Below, piece after piece: positions 50,007 to 59,939 of a DNA stretch of 64,000 bases. The stretch comes from Amblyomma americanum (lineage: Eukaryota; Arthropoda; Arachnida; Ixodida; Ixodidae): NCBI RefSeq assembly GCF_052857255.1, contig NC_135498.1, forward strand, positions 118,148,281-118,212,280, in the 5' to 3' direction. The notes below the pieces were generated by a model. It was not told the DNA's origin, ran no database searches, and saw only the letters and a program-made list of their open reading frames with translations. The position numbers and the translations under genes were made by a program. The stretch's first letter is position 1; each line of letters begins with the position of its first letter.

Positions 50007-51404
50007 GTGAGTGAGTCGCCCACCCGTGTCAAGATGGCTGCCCAAAAAGTACAACGCGGCTACGACCCGGACGCCATGGCCTGGTCCGAGGTTCCTTCAG
50101 CTCCAACGCCTGAGAGTCCGGATTCTGCGCCCATCGAGAACCCCAGGCTCTTCAAACTAGTGCAACGCCGCTCCCGCAAGCGGGACGCCGCCTCCAAGAA
50201 AGCGGACGCTACGTTGGCAGGCCGCTCAACACGGCACAGCGCTGCTGCGCGCTCTGCAGCGCTTCACGGAGGGGCCCAGTCTAAGACCGGACCCTCTTGG
50301 AAACCAAAGCCACTGCCGCGTCTTCATCCAGAAGACATCGTCATCATCCTGAAGCCCCGGGTGACCGTCGCTCTCAGGGATGTCTACCAACATGGCGAGC
50401 TGGGAGCAGCGTTCGCGGACTACCTGGGCGCCAAGGCCGCAGCATCCCTCAGCCTGCTCCCCACAAGGGAGCAAAACCTGATCGTCGCATGCACCAGAGA
50501 GCCGCACGTCGCGGACAAGCTTCTGCGGGATTTTCAACTAACATCACCGAAGGGCCAGCTCTCCATGTACGGCCAGTTGAAACTCACTGGAGACGTGTGC
50601 CGCGGCGTCATCACCGTGGCCAAGCACGAGACCAGTGAGTCCCTCCAAAACAAGATCCAGTGGCGTGCTGGAGAGCTTGCCGATATCCGCAAGCTTGGCA
50701 AATCCGACGTCGCGTCGCTCACCTTCGTGGGAAAAGTGGTGCCGCGATATGTGCATTACAACTCTGAGGTGACGCTTGTGCGTCCGTACAAGAGAACCAT
50801 TCCGGCCTGCGTGCGGTGCGGCACTGTGGGCCACCGAGCAGACACCTGCCCCTACCCGGATGAAAAGTGCGGCCTGTGTGGCCAAACGGCGCCGACCGTC
50901 GACAGAGTCAAGGCGCAGCATGAATGCAGTCTGTCCTGTGCAGTCTGTGGGCAAGCCCACGCTACCAACTCCAGCGACTGCACGGGAAAATTCCGGCAGT
51001 TCAAGGTGCATGGCCCCAAGGCTAAGCGCCCAGAGGTGCCAAAAAACCAGCGACCTGGCAAGCAGTCAAGTCATTCAAAACCAGGTGCCGGTGGCGGAAC
51101 GCCGCGTGGTGCTCACGGCACCGACCACAAGACATCGTCACCTTCTACACCGTCGGTGAAACCAGCGCCCGGGAAGAAGACGGCGCCTCCACCGCCCAGC
51201 GGCAGAGACACTGGCCACTCCCCGGCCCTCAAGACAATTGGCGCTGCCGAGGCCCGGGCATCAGCGCCTCAACACCCCAAACAGGTGAGCAGCTGGGCTG
51301 AGATCGCCTCCTCTTCCTCCCATCCCTCACCCTCCCCCGGTAACCGTCTCCGCACTCGTCGCGGAATACAAAAAACAGATAGACGTGCTCCGGGCACAGA
51401 ATGA
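50007..51404 (+). CDS. LINE-D ORF1 (gag-like RNA-binding protein)
   Basis: A 465-residue open frame with a disordered basic N-terminus (RRSRKRDAASKKADATLAGR), a central fold (~residues 95-260: EDIVIILKPRVTVALRDV... HYNSEVTLVRPYK) and zinc knuckles CVRCGTVGHRADTC (CX2CX4HX4C, C268 onward), CGLCGQ...HEC and CAVCGQAHATNSSDC. A Pro/Ser-rich tail follows. The frame is shifted near 51390; the next frames carry a coiled coil (YKKQIDVLRAQNELLLNKIQ) and extend to 51854, overlapping the ORF2 start. ORF1 trimers or multimers bind LINE RNA in related elements. The original protein was therefore ~600 residues. Confidence 0.85.
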   Translation: MSESPTRVKMAAQKVQRGYDPDAMAWSEVPSAPTPESPDSAPIENPRLFKLVQRRSRKRDAASKKADATLAGRSTRHSAAARSAALHGGAQSKTGPSWKPKPLPRLHPEDIVIILKPRVTVALRDVYQHGELGAAFADYLGAKAAASLSLLPTREQNLIVACTREPHVADKLLRDFQLTSPKGQLSMYGQLKLTGDVCRGVITVAKHETSESLQNKIQWRAGELADIRKLGKSDVASLTFVGKVVPRYVHYNSEVTLVRPYKRTIPACVRCGTVGHRADTCPYPDEKCGLCGQTAPTVDRVKAQHECSLSCAVCGQAHATNSSDCTGKFRQFKVHGPKAKRPEVPKNQRPGKQSSHSKPGAGGGTPRGAHGTDHKTSSPSTPSVKPAPGKKTAPPPPSGRDTGHSPALKTIGAAEARASAPQHPKQVSSWAEIASSSSHPSPSPGNRLRTRRGIQKTDRRAPGTE

Positions 51405-51837
51405 GCTTTTGCTCAACAAAATTCAAAATTTAGAATCAAAATTGGCGTCCGCCGCACCGAGCCCGCAGAACTCGGACGCAATGGAGAGCGACGCGGAGAT
51501 CTCGCCTGCCCTCGGACAGCCATCTCTGCGATGGAGGAGCGCTTAACCTCTAAATTGCGATATATGATCGAGACCGCCATGGACCAGATCTTGACAAAGG
51601 TCAAATCTGCCGTCCCCGCGGTGGTCTCAAAACACATCTCGGACAACCCCCGCCTCCTCCGTCGGACGGGACCCATTAGGGACGTATCCCGCCCTTCAAA
51701 ATTCACCCGTCTGATTATTGATTCGGACAATGAGGACAACTGCCCCGCTCCTTCCGTCATCACCCCCTTGATGGCGCAAGTAGCTGGCTCTGAGGCAGCC
51801 AATCCCTCCTCCTCCCCCCCCCCAAGAATTTTAAATC

Positions 51838-52980
51838 ATGGCGAGACACCTTAATCAAAGGAATTCCGCCATCTCCAATTCGGCCATGTCAACTTCAATA
51901 ACTCAGTGGAACTGTAGAGGCTTTAAGGACCGCACTAAGCGGGCCAATTTCCGCCTCTACCTTGAAAATTTCGAGTCCTTACCAGCCGTGGTTGCCCTCC
52001 AAGAGCCAGGCCTGGGCGCCACAATTTCAAATTACACGACGTTCCAACAGGATCCCGCGTCTTGTCTTCTTGTCCACAAAGACTACACAGCAAATGTAGT
52101 GGATCTCGACCTCCCACTAGAGTACTCTTATGTAATGGTGACCCTCCTACCAGTCCGCCGCAGGGACCCACCGTTGCATATACTCAACGTGTACTACTCT
52201 CCCAAACTAAAGCGAGTGACTTTTGCGGACCTCTTTAGCCGCGCGCTAAGAGTAGCGGGCCGCGATCCCCTGCTTATTGTGGGCGACTTTAACGCTCCCA
52301 GTCAGCAATGGGGGTATAGCAAGGAGGAGTCACGCGGGCGTGAGCTGGCGGAGCTTGCGTCCACGTTGGGCCTCACCCTCCACACGGACCCTGTCCACCC
52401 AACCCGGCTAGGAAATTCCGTGACACGGGATACGTGTCCGGACTTAACCTTCACTCGCAACATACAACACGCAGACTGGCTCAACACCGAGGAGACCCTC
52501 GGTAGCGACCACTGCATCATTAACACTACACTACGCACACGCCCCCTCAAGCGTCCCAGAACACAAGCCCATATCCCAGATTGGACGAAATTCAGGCAAA
52601 ATTTTAACTCACTTTATAATACACCCATTTCCGCGCAAGGCTACACAGCATGGTCCCAACAGCTGCTGGCACACCTTTCCTCGCATGAAACACACATCCA
52701 GCTCTCAGAGGCGGTCACGGACGTAGATAACCACCTTCTACACCTCTGGGAAGCCCGTCGCAGCCTCGTCCGCCGTTGGCGACGCCAGGAACACAACAGA
52801 AAGCTTAAAGCTCGAATTGCCGAGCTTACCCAGAAAGCGGCAGAGTACGCGGCCCAACTCGCCGACTCCAACTGGGTAGATAGATGCAACACGGCCGCGC
52901 GACAAATGTCCAGCCGAAACACTTGGCGTCTCTTTCGAGCCCTACTCGACCCAACCCAAAGACGAACCGAAACACAAAAC
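51838..52980 (+). CDS. LINE-D ORF2, endonuclease part
   Basis: Starts at ATG 51838, 17 bases inside the end of ORF1, an overlap common for LINE ORF2. The endonuclease blocks are all intact: ITQWNCRGFKD (Asn), VALQEPGL (Glu), LLIVGDFNAPSQQWGY (Asp, Asn), GNSVTRDTCPDLTFTR and TLGSDHCIINTTL (Asp, His). A basic helical linker (RRWRRQEHNRKLKARIAELT) follows. The reading frame shifts at about 52975; residues after that in this frame are out of register. The endonuclease would nick target DNA for priming. Confidence 0.88.
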
Positions 52981-53677
52981 ATTTGCAGCGAGCCATGCAC
53001 CATTTTCCTGGCAACACGACTCAACTGGCACAGAAACTTCGGGACCAGTATCTGTGTACAGCCCAAGACCCCCGTGGATCTGCGTACTCTTATGCAGGCA
53101 GAGAGAACACGGAGCTGGATCAACCTTTCCAGCTCCATGATCTGCGGGCGGCTCTCGCCAAAATGAAACGGGGCACTGCGCCAGGACGGGATAAGGTCAC
53201 GGTCAAGCTTTTTTCGAACCTGCCCGACTTGGCATACCAGTCCCTCCTGGAATACGTCAATGCGATTTGGCGCGGGGCACCCCCCTGCCAATCGAATGAA
53301 AAACGGCTTTGGTGACTTTTATTCCTAAAGCTGGCAAACCAATTGACACAGACAACCTCCGCCCCATCTCTCTCACCTCATGTATGGGCAAACTAATGGA
53401 GACGATGGTGCGGGATCGGTTATCTACATAGCTTGAACACAAACAAGTCTTTGCGAGCACCCTGTTCGGATTCCGCCCACACAGATCCGCACAGGATGTC
53501 CTCCTGCAACTCAATCGGGAAGTCCTTGACCCCCTCGAATGCCCCCATAATGACCGGGTAGTACTCGCCCTGGATCTTAAAGGGGCATTTGACAATGTAA
53601 CACATGAGATCATACTCACTAACCTAAGTCACACCGACTGTGGCCTCAACACATTCCAATACATAAGCCAATTTTTA
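52981..53677 (+). pseudogene. LINE-D ORF2, RT fingers (frameshifted)
   Basis: In a second frame (to ~53290) LRDQYLCTAQDPRGSAYSYA and KMKRGTAPGRDKVTVKLFSN precede RT. After another shift come LVTFIPKAGKPIDTDNLRPI, SLTSCMGKLMETMVRDRLST, a stop, then TLFGFRPHRSAQDVLLQL and VLALDLKGAFDNVTHEII (motif A, Asp intact). At least two frameshifts and one stop make this section non-functional as it stands. Confidence 0.85.
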
Positions 53678-55261
53678 ATGGATCGTCAATCCTACATTCG
53701 AATTCAAGATAGAGACCATGGTCCTTACCTACTCGGCACGCGGGGAACCCCTCAAGGCGCGGTACTTTCCCCGCTGCTCTTTAATCTGGCCATGATGCAC
53801 CTGCCGGCCCAGCTGAGTGGTGTCGCCGGCGTGCAGCACGCCCTGTACGCCGATGACATCACTCTGTGGGCCACACAGGGCAGCACAGGAGACATTGAAA
53901 CAAGCCTGCAAACAGCGGCGACGATAGTAGACCGCTACGCCCGCCGCTGCGGTCTTCAATGTTCCCCTCAAAAATCGAAATTTGTGCACCTCCGCCCCTC
54001 ACAGAAGTGCACAACTAAAATATCTCTCTCTCTTGAGAGCGGTCCCATACGCGAAAGTGATGAGATACGGGTACTCGGACTCTACATCCACAAACACAGG
54101 CGGCCAGACACTACATTGGCCAAACTCCGTAAGGTGGGGGACCAGGTGGGCCGCATTGTCCGCCGGGTTTCCAACAAACGCGGAGGGTTACGAAATAAGG
54201 ATGCCTTGCGGCTGGCAAACGCCTTCGTAACTAGTCGAATTCTCTATTCGACTCCTTATCTCCACCTACGGAAACAAGAGGAGGACGCCCTTGAGGTCAT
54301 CCTTCGCAAAATTGTTAAACGTGCCCTTGACCTCCCCATCACTACTTCAAACAGCCGGCTTATGGCTCTTGGGGTGGTGAACACTTTCCGGGAGCTCCGG
54401 GAGGCGCACCTTACAAACCAGTACACGCGCCTGTCGCTAACGGAGTCGGGTCGCCGCCTTCTTGCTCGACTGCATATCCAACACACCCCTCCAATGGAAG
54501 ACAGGTTTCGCATCCCGGAACTGTGGAGACGTGCCCTCCACGTGCGGCCTCTTCCAGCAAACATGTCACACGAAGACCATAATGGTCGGCGCCTGGCACG
54601 AGCGGAAGCGCTAGCCCGATATTATGGCAACATAACAGGTGTCTACTACGTGGACGCCTCCGGCCCTAACCACGGGGGATGGTACACGGCCGCGGTAGTT
54701 CACAACAGCAACACAGTTAACGGCCTAACTTTCAGAGCCCACAGTGTAACACAAGCAGAAGAGGTCGCGATTGCTCTCGCGGCCTCACATTCAAATTCAA
54801 AATACATAATCACCGACTCGCGAGGGGCCTGTCGGAAAGTCGAACAAGGCTGCACTCCCTTCCTAGCCTATCGAATATACCAAAATTGCATACGGGATAC
54901 GGACCCCGCACACCGTTACCTCATATGGGCCCCTGCTCATCAGGGGATGGCAGGAAACGAGGCAGCGGACGCAGCCGCCCGCGCGCTCTCTCACCGGGCT
55001 GTTTTCTCCTCCCCATCCGATCAGGAACCCGATTTTAATCCGGTCTATACATTCAAAGATATCACAACATATTATCAAAATTGTCATCGCCTTTACCCTA
55101 GTCCATGTAAAGGCCTGAAAAAGGCGGATGAGCGGCTCCTTCTCCGCCTTCTCACCAATACGTTGCTGTGCCCGGCAGCGCTAAAACATTTTGACCCCTC
55201 CTTTAGTGGCAGCTGCCCACACTGTAGTGCAGTGTCCTCTGACACCTATCACATGGTTTAG
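53678..55261 (+). CDS. LINE-D ORF2, RT palm/thumb and RNase H
   Basis: An open frame of 527 codons. It continues RT with RGTPQGAVLSPLLFNLAMMH (motif B) and ALYADDITLWATQG (motif C, YADD intact), the thumb (EIRVLGLYIHKHRRPDTTLA) and the connector. RNase H follows from ~54640: VYYVDASGPNHGG (Asp), TQAEEVAIALAAS (Glu), YIITDSRGACRK (Asp) and WAPAHQGMAGNEAADAAAR (His, Asp), a complete catalytic set. The C-terminus shows CPHCSAVSSDTYHMV; a stop at 55259 truncates the zinc tail, whose remainder (ACPSNPAIP) is still readable downstream. The frame begins mid-protein, so the first Met is not a true start. Confidence 0.88.
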   Translation: MDRQSYIRIQDRDHGPYLLGTRGTPQGAVLSPLLFNLAMMHLPAQLSGVAGVQHALYADDITLWATQGSTGDIETSLQTAATIVDRYARRCGLQCSPQKSKFVHLRPSQKCTTKISLSLESGPIRESDEIRVLGLYIHKHRRPDTTLAKLRKVGDQVGRIVRRVSNKRGGLRNKDALRLANAFVTSRILYSTPYLHLRKQEEDALEVILRKIVKRALDLPITTSNSRLMALGVVNTFRELREAHLTNQYTRLSLTESGRRLLARLHIQHTPPMEDRFRIPELWRRALHVRPLPANMSHEDHNGRRLARAEALARYYGNITGVYYVDASGPNHGGWYTAAVVHNSNTVNGLTFRAHSVTQAEEVAIALAASHSNSKYIITDSRGACRKVEQGCTPFLAYRIYQNCIRDTDPAHRYLIWAPAHQGMAGNEAADAAARALSHRAVFSSPSDQEPDFNPVYTFKDITTYYQNCHRLYPSPCKGLKKADERLLLRLLTNTLLCPAALKHFDPSFSGSCPHCSAVSSDTYHMV

Positions 55262-55529
55262 GCCTGCCCCTCCAACCCCGCTATTCCCCCCATCCCCAAC
55301 CCAACCCGGGAGGACTGGGAGGCGGCCCTGCTCGGCTGCCACGACTTACAGGCCCAACAAGCCTTAATGGGCGCGCCCGGGCGACGGCAACCGCCACTGG
55401 GGTCCCATACTAGGGACCTCCACCTAGTGCTTGTACGGATCGGTCCCTTACGGGCTGATCCAAACATACCTCCTATTCATCCGTAATAAATGTTTTCACC
55501 ACCACCACCACCAGGCTGGCCCCAGCATC

Positions 55530-56378
55530 AGTGTCACCGCGGTCGGCGGCGCATTGCTGCGGCACACCGCGGAGTTGGGCGCGCTCGCTGCCAGCAGACG
55601 AAGCCCCAGCCGCATTCTGGTCTCGTGCGGCGAGATTTGGTGAGGTCGCACCCGGTTTTCGTCCGGACGCCGTAGCCCCAGCAGCAACAGCAGCAGCATC
55701 TGCAGCAGGCTTTAGGTGGGCTCCATGGGGCTCGTGCGGTGAATGCCCTGCTCCTTCGAGTGTGGAGGGATTGGGAACAGTGACGGTGGGGGGCCTTCGA
55801 GCTTCCCGCTTGGTCACCGCGATGTCCCTTTTGGTTTCCGAGTCCCTTTCCTCCTCGAACCCCGTTGAGCGTCGCCGTTTCCGGAGAGCAGACTCGTCCA
55901 TTGGGGTGCACATACTCTCCTCGGCTGCAGGTGTCCGCGGTGAGCCCGCAACAGCACCTTCAGGGGGAGAGGGCATCACAGCCGGTTCCCCAGGTGTAGC
56001 AATGGCAGCAGGAAGCGCAGGGGTGGCCAGAGGCGGGAAGGGAGCCGCCATGAAGTTCTGCGTCTGGTGAGCGAGCGCCATCGCGTCCCTCAAGGATAGA
56101 ACGCGTGGGTCCACCGGCGACACGTCCAAGGTGCCGATGACGGACTCGAGGTTCTCCGAGGTGGTGATGAGCGCCACCGTCAGGCACCTCATCGTGTCCC
56201 GCAGATCAGCGATCTCGGAGTGCATTCGCCGAATGGTGCCGGATGACCTCGCTCTGGATGGCGTTCGTCTCCGTGATCGTGAGCGTGAGCGGCCTGCCCT
56301 GCGTTGCTCATTGTCACCGCCGAACACAGGCCTTCGCTCGTTCACGGTGTCTGTGGCATCCATGGGGAGGCCCCGCAA
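55530..56378 (-). pseudogene. LINE-A ORF1, N-terminal part
   Basis: From ATG 56378 the minus strand encodes an SR-like basic start (RRAGRSRSRSRRRTPSRARS), a coiled coil (TIRRMHSEIADLRDTMRCLT) and a long Ala/Pro-rich segment, reaching GVPQQCAADRGDTDAGAS before the LINE-D tail begins at ~55513. The few residues beyond it are translated LINE-D antisense. It is the missing first half of the ORF1 at 48977-49914. The 5' UTR between 56378 and 56463 is short. Confidence 0.75.
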
Positions 56379-56463
56379 CGCCGCGAAGCCTTAGGCCCAG
56401 CGTCCGAAGGAGCAGGGAGCTAAAAACACGTCCGCGCGCTTCGAGCGCCCGCCGAAGAAATCC

Positions 56464-56476
56464 AAATGTAAATTGT
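56464..56476. repeat. LINE-A target-site duplication, right copy
   Basis: AAATGTAAATTGT, identical to 44863-44875. Confidence 0.85.
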
Positions 56477-56757
56477 AAACTACTGATCCGGAGTTCCCGG
56501 GTTCGATCCCGACCGCGGCGGCTATTTTTTTATGGAGCACAAACGCTAAGGCGCCCGTGTGCTGCGCGACGTCAGTGCACGTTAAAGGTCCCCAGGTGGT
56601 CGAAATTATTCCTGAGCCCTCCACTACGGCAACTATTTCTCTCTTTCTTCTTTCACTCCCTACTTTATCCCTTCTCTTACGGCGCGGTTCAGGTGACCAA
56701 CGATATATGAGACAGATACTGCGAAATTTACTTTCCACCAAAAACCAATTATTATTA
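56477..56757 (+). mobile_element. Ruka-like SINE, A box missing
   Basis: Begins at ACTACTGATCCGGAG just before the B box (GGGTTCGATCCCG). The body and tail end in ATTATTATTATAATAA. Confidence 0.88.
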
Positions 56758-56938
56758 TTATAATAACTGGTTTTGGGGAAACGAAATGGCGCAGTATCTC
56801 ATATCTCGTCGGACACCTAAACCGCGCGGTAAGTGTAGGGATAAAGGAGGAACTGACTGAAGAAAGGTAGAAGAGGTGCTGTCCGGAAGGCTCCGGAATA
56901 ATTTCGAGCACCTGGGGATCTTTAACGCGCACTGACAA
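56758..56938 (-). mobile_element. Ruka-like SINE, 5'-truncated, tail-to-tail with the previous one
   Basis: Reverse tail (CTGGTTTTGGGGAAACG) and part of the body, ending at GCGCACTGACA. It shares the AT tail with the plus-strand SINE to its left. Confidence 0.85.
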
Positions 56939-56999
56939 ATTTTTGTTTTCATTTTTGCCGTGTTCTTGTAGTATAATGAAAATGCTAGATTATAGGAAA

Positions 57000-57187
57000 G
57001 ACATGGCGCCTATGTTCTGTGCGATGGAAGATCCACAGGTGGTCTAAATTATTCAGGAGCCCTCTACTACAACGTCTCTTTATTTCATCGTTCACTAAAA
57101 TTTCCTCCTGTTTCTTACGGTGCGGTTGGGGTGTCCGCCGAGATTAGTCAATTCTTGCACCATTTTCTTTCCGGAAACAACGTATTT
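57000..57187 (+). mobile_element. Ruka-like SINE, diverged and 5'-truncated
   Basis: GGCGCCTATGTTCTGTGCGATG, CACAGGTGGTCTAAATTATT, and a decayed tail (GGTGCGGTTGGGGTGTCCGC). Confidence 0.75.
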
Positions 57188-57310
57188 TTAATAATAATAA
57201 TTAATTTTTTGGGAAAGGAAATTGCGCAGTATCTGTCTGATATATCGGCGGACACCTGATCCGCGCACTAAGAAAAGAGATAAAGGAGGGAATGAAAGAA
57301 GAAATGAAAT
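57188..57310 (-). mobile_element. SINE tail fragment, tail-to-tail
   Basis: AATAATAATAATTAATTTTTTGGG through GGGAATGAAAGAAG in reverse tail order. Confidence 0.75.
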
Positions 57311-57820
57311 AATTGGTTTTTGGGGAAAGGAAAAGACTGGCGGTCGCTGCCAGGAAGAAAGAAAGGAAAGTGCACAGGCCTGCTCACTGGCTCAAGCCGA
57401 GCCACAATCGCTACCACGTGCAGATAGAAGGAGAGTTGAAAGATGGAAGTGAAAGACAGGATAGTAAAGACGCGCTAAAGACATGGACGGTCCAGGAGGA
57501 ATTTCACTACCGGGCCAACCGGTGGCGGGAGTGAAGCATCCTTCAAACTCTCCGCCACATTTCCAAAAATAAGTCCAACTTGGACCCATAACAGATACTC
57601 CACGGGTTTGGGGAAAGGAAATGGCGCAGTATCTGTCCCATATATCGTTGGACACCTGAACCGTGCCGTAAGGGAACGAATAGAGTAGGGACTGAAAGAA
57701 AAAATGAAGAAATAGGTGCCGTAGTGGGGGGATCCGGAATAATTTTGACCACCTGGGGATCTTTAACGTGGACTGACGTCGTACAGCACACGGGCGCCTT
57801 AGCGTTTTGCCGCCATAACG
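57311..57820 (-). mobile_element. Ruka-like SINE split by a 273-bp insertion
   Basis: 57311-57333 is the first part of the reversed tail. It resumes at 57607 and continues through the body to GCGTTTTGCCGCC (~57815). The 15 bases TTTGGGGAAAGGAAA occur on both sides of the insert. Confidence 0.85.
57334..57606 (-). mobile_element. Short retro-insert with 15-bp target duplication
   Basis: 273 bp flanked by TTTGGGGAAAGGAAA (57319-57333 and 57607-57621). On the minus strand it reads as a 3' UTR-like sequence ending in a pyrimidine-rich CTTTCCTTTCTTTCTTCC stretch, similar in style to LINE-J's 3' UTR, and it has no coding frame. Probably a 5'-truncated LINE end or a separate short element. Confidence 0.55.
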
Positions 57821-57822
57821 CC

Positions 57823-58563
57823 TATTTTTCAAAGGCTGGTTTTCATTCTACAGCACACGGCTGTTTATTTTTTTTTGCTGTGCGTCGGCAACAGGGCAAG
57901 GCAAAATGAAGAGTAACAATAACATCTCTGATTCACCTAAATCTCAGATTGTAATTTGACATTGATTAAAACTTCGATGCAACCCCACCAGTACACAATG
58001 AGCGTTGCTTCCACTTATACATTGAATTTGTTGAGCGGAAGCCTTTTACTGGACCACTGATTTTTGTGCGCTGAATGCATTAGCTAGCGGTACCTAATGA
58101 AGTAAGCACCGGCTCCATTTGCGGTTAGAACGCACTCCGTTCCCGGACACGAGCTTGCTCATGTGGATGTCCGGCACCACATAATTTTGTAACTAATTGT
58201 CTCGGCCAGGTATAGTATGTGCTCCCAAGTACCCTTTTTTGTAGACATTGATTGCTGGTCAGGCGGTCGAACTTCCCTTTTTGTATTTAACAAGCGTATG
58301 TAGCTATGGCAAGCCAGTCCGTCTTCATAAACTTCATTCTTTATTTAAATTCACCTTGCAATTATGGGGCGATGGTTTAAAAGTGTCCGTGCGGTCGCTT
58401 GGGGATTTCTTGGCGCGCAATTACGCAGATATCGGCAGCTTTTCACGTGACATCATATCCTGCTGTATTGCACGTCAGCGCACATAATCCGAGCCGCTAA
58501 TTACTGCTCCTTAAAACTAAGTTTTCCTTTAATGTCATTTGTGCACGTTGCCGCGCGACGTGC
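57823..58563. other. Unique AT-rich sequence, no gene seen
   Basis: No repeat signature. Scattered short frames only. Confidence 0.35.
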
Positions 58564-59106
58564 TTGTACAATTCCTCTGTTTATCCTCCTGAACCAACAT
58601 CTTCATTGGCGAAGAAGTTGTGCCCGGCTCCCGACCGAAGGGACTCCGGTTCACTTCCACCTGACAACTTTTTAAAGCTTTACCACGGCCGCTCAATTGC
58701 AACGCACTTGGTGCCATTTAGCGGCGGTGGTTTACTATCCACGCGGCTCCAATTTCGCTGCGTCTGTACCAATGACCCTGAACTGGAGGAGCGGAGCTGC
58801 ATAAGTTACCACGTTACGTACCACGTGACTCGCACCAACTGCAGTAACGCTCTCCGCAGTCGTCACGGCGGCTGCGCACTGCCTATCCATCGCCACGCTG
58901 TGGACGAAGCAAGTCAGCTGGAGCCGACGTCCTCGAGAGTGGGTACTCGCAGACGTCGGACCGAGTCTGATCACCCGGTCGACATTGCCAACTGGTCGAG
59001 GGATTTAGCAATCGATAGGGAGCGTAAACGCGCTAAACGGCCAGCCGAAAGAAACGGAGGGCGGGAGCTTCGCCTGGCTCGTCGGCGAGCGAAAGAAGCC
59101 GAATGA
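58564..59106 (+). CDS. Open frame with basic C-terminal repeat, unknown gene
   Basis: A 180-codon frame in CpG-rich sequence. The N-terminal two thirds show no known motif. The C-terminal part (DRERKRAKRPAERNGGRELR, then LARRRAKEAE and stop) is an Arg/Glu-rich helix resembling STPR-like basic repeats, similar to 20709-20954. No obvious promoter or splice site fixes the start. The N-terminal extension could be non-coding. Confidence 0.3.
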   Translation: MYNSSVYPPEPTSSLAKKLCPAPDRRDSGSLPPDNFLKLYHGRSIATHLVPFSGGGLLSTRLQFRCVCTNDPELEERSCISYHVTYHVTRTNCSNALRSRHGGCALPIHRHAVDEASQLEPTSSRVGTRRRRTESDHPVDIANWSRDLAIDRERKRAKRPAERNGGRELRLARRRAKEAE

Positions 59107-59939
59107 AGCCGGCGACGAGCCTTGTTAGCAGCCGCGGTGGAGACTGGTGAGACTCTGGAAGCGAGTTCTCGCAGTGCGGAACCCGCAACGATCCACGTGG
59201 TCCGTCTGTCTGTCAGACTGTGCTTCGGCCCCAAGAACCTTAGAAAGTGACCTCACATGTAATCTGAGCTTTCGCTTGCATAGCTAGGGTTAGCTGAGCT
59301 AAGCCGACCCATTTTTTTCTTTGCAGCGAGCCTGTTTTTCTACGTCGTTACACCCATTCCACGAATTTGAATTTCGCAGTCGCGCCGATTAGGGCTTTTC
59401 CTCCAAACAGGCCCCATAAACGCTTTTGCTTTAAGGAGTAACGCGGTTTTTCTCGGTGCCTTGATGTCTTCTAAAATCAAGAATTGATATCGGTCATAAT
59501 TCATGGCAGTTGACAGGAGTAAATGCATTTCGTTTATTTTTTTACTCCTGCTTACTAGCAGTAGCATCTAGCTCTGCCTGCAATCCACTTTGTGAGATAA
59601 CTTACGCTGACTCTATAAAACCCAGTTATCGGCTGTACCTCTCGCTTGCCGTAGACATCTCAATGACACCGTGAGGGGACAAATTGGAAAAGAACTGCAT
59701 GTAAGTACACTCCGTCTCCGCTGCACCGAACACCGATAAGTGGACGCGATCTTGCTCTACGTTTCCTTCGCCTACAAACCACAGTTAAGGAGGCAACCCC
59801 GTGGAACCCTTACCTCGTAAATGGAAGGGAGGCCGTGACAACGCTCGACGCAATGTTGCAGGACGTCACCAGTGAGGAGCACCTCAACGTCGCCGCATAC
59901 CTGCACTCCAGCCTAAGCCCGAATACGCGTATAAGAGAG
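59107..59939. other. Mixed unique sequence, no gene seen
   Basis: The first ~150 bases are GC-rich (continuing the CpG-rich block). The remainder is AT-rich with no recognised element. Confidence 0.35.

Larger units (their letters stand above)
49925..55513 (+). mobile_element. LINE-D, near full-length I-type LINE inserted antisense in LINE-A
   Basis: The plus-strand element holds ORF1, endonuclease, RT, RNase H and a 3' end AATAAA (55485-55490) plus TGTTTTCACC and (CCA)n. On both sides LINE-A ORF1 sequence is found in the opposite orientation, which shows that LINE-D entered LINE-A. The exact 5' edge and target duplication are not clear. It is the least damaged I-type copy here and the model for the fragments at 13925-15010. 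Confidence 0.85.
44876..56463 (-). mobile_element. LINE-A, full-length I-type LINE (contains LINE-D)
   Basis: From the high end: ORF1 N-terminus (56378-55530), then the antisense insertion LINE-D (about 49925-55513), ORF1 C-terminus (49914-48977), endonuclease (~48600-47361), RT (47174-46062), RNase H and zinc tail (45846-45273), and the 3' UTR with a CCA-rich tail. The identical 13-base flanks define the element. Removing LINE-D leaves ~6.0 kb, a normal full length. ORF2 is broken and RNase H has a ~300-bp deletion compared with the copy at 432-1337. Confidence 0.88.

Noticed and set aside
49900..50010. Head-to-head start of two ORF1 genes suggesting a bidirectional promoter
   Set aside because: The minus-strand frame there is the middle of LINE-A ORF1, split by LINE-D, whose N-terminal half lies at 55530-56378. 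The divergent look is a by-product of the insertion.
55473..56378. A 301-residue SR/Ala-rich host protein on the minus strand
   Set aside because: It is bordered by LINE-A's 13-bp target duplication and completes LINE-A ORF1. Its last residues are antisense LINE-D tail.
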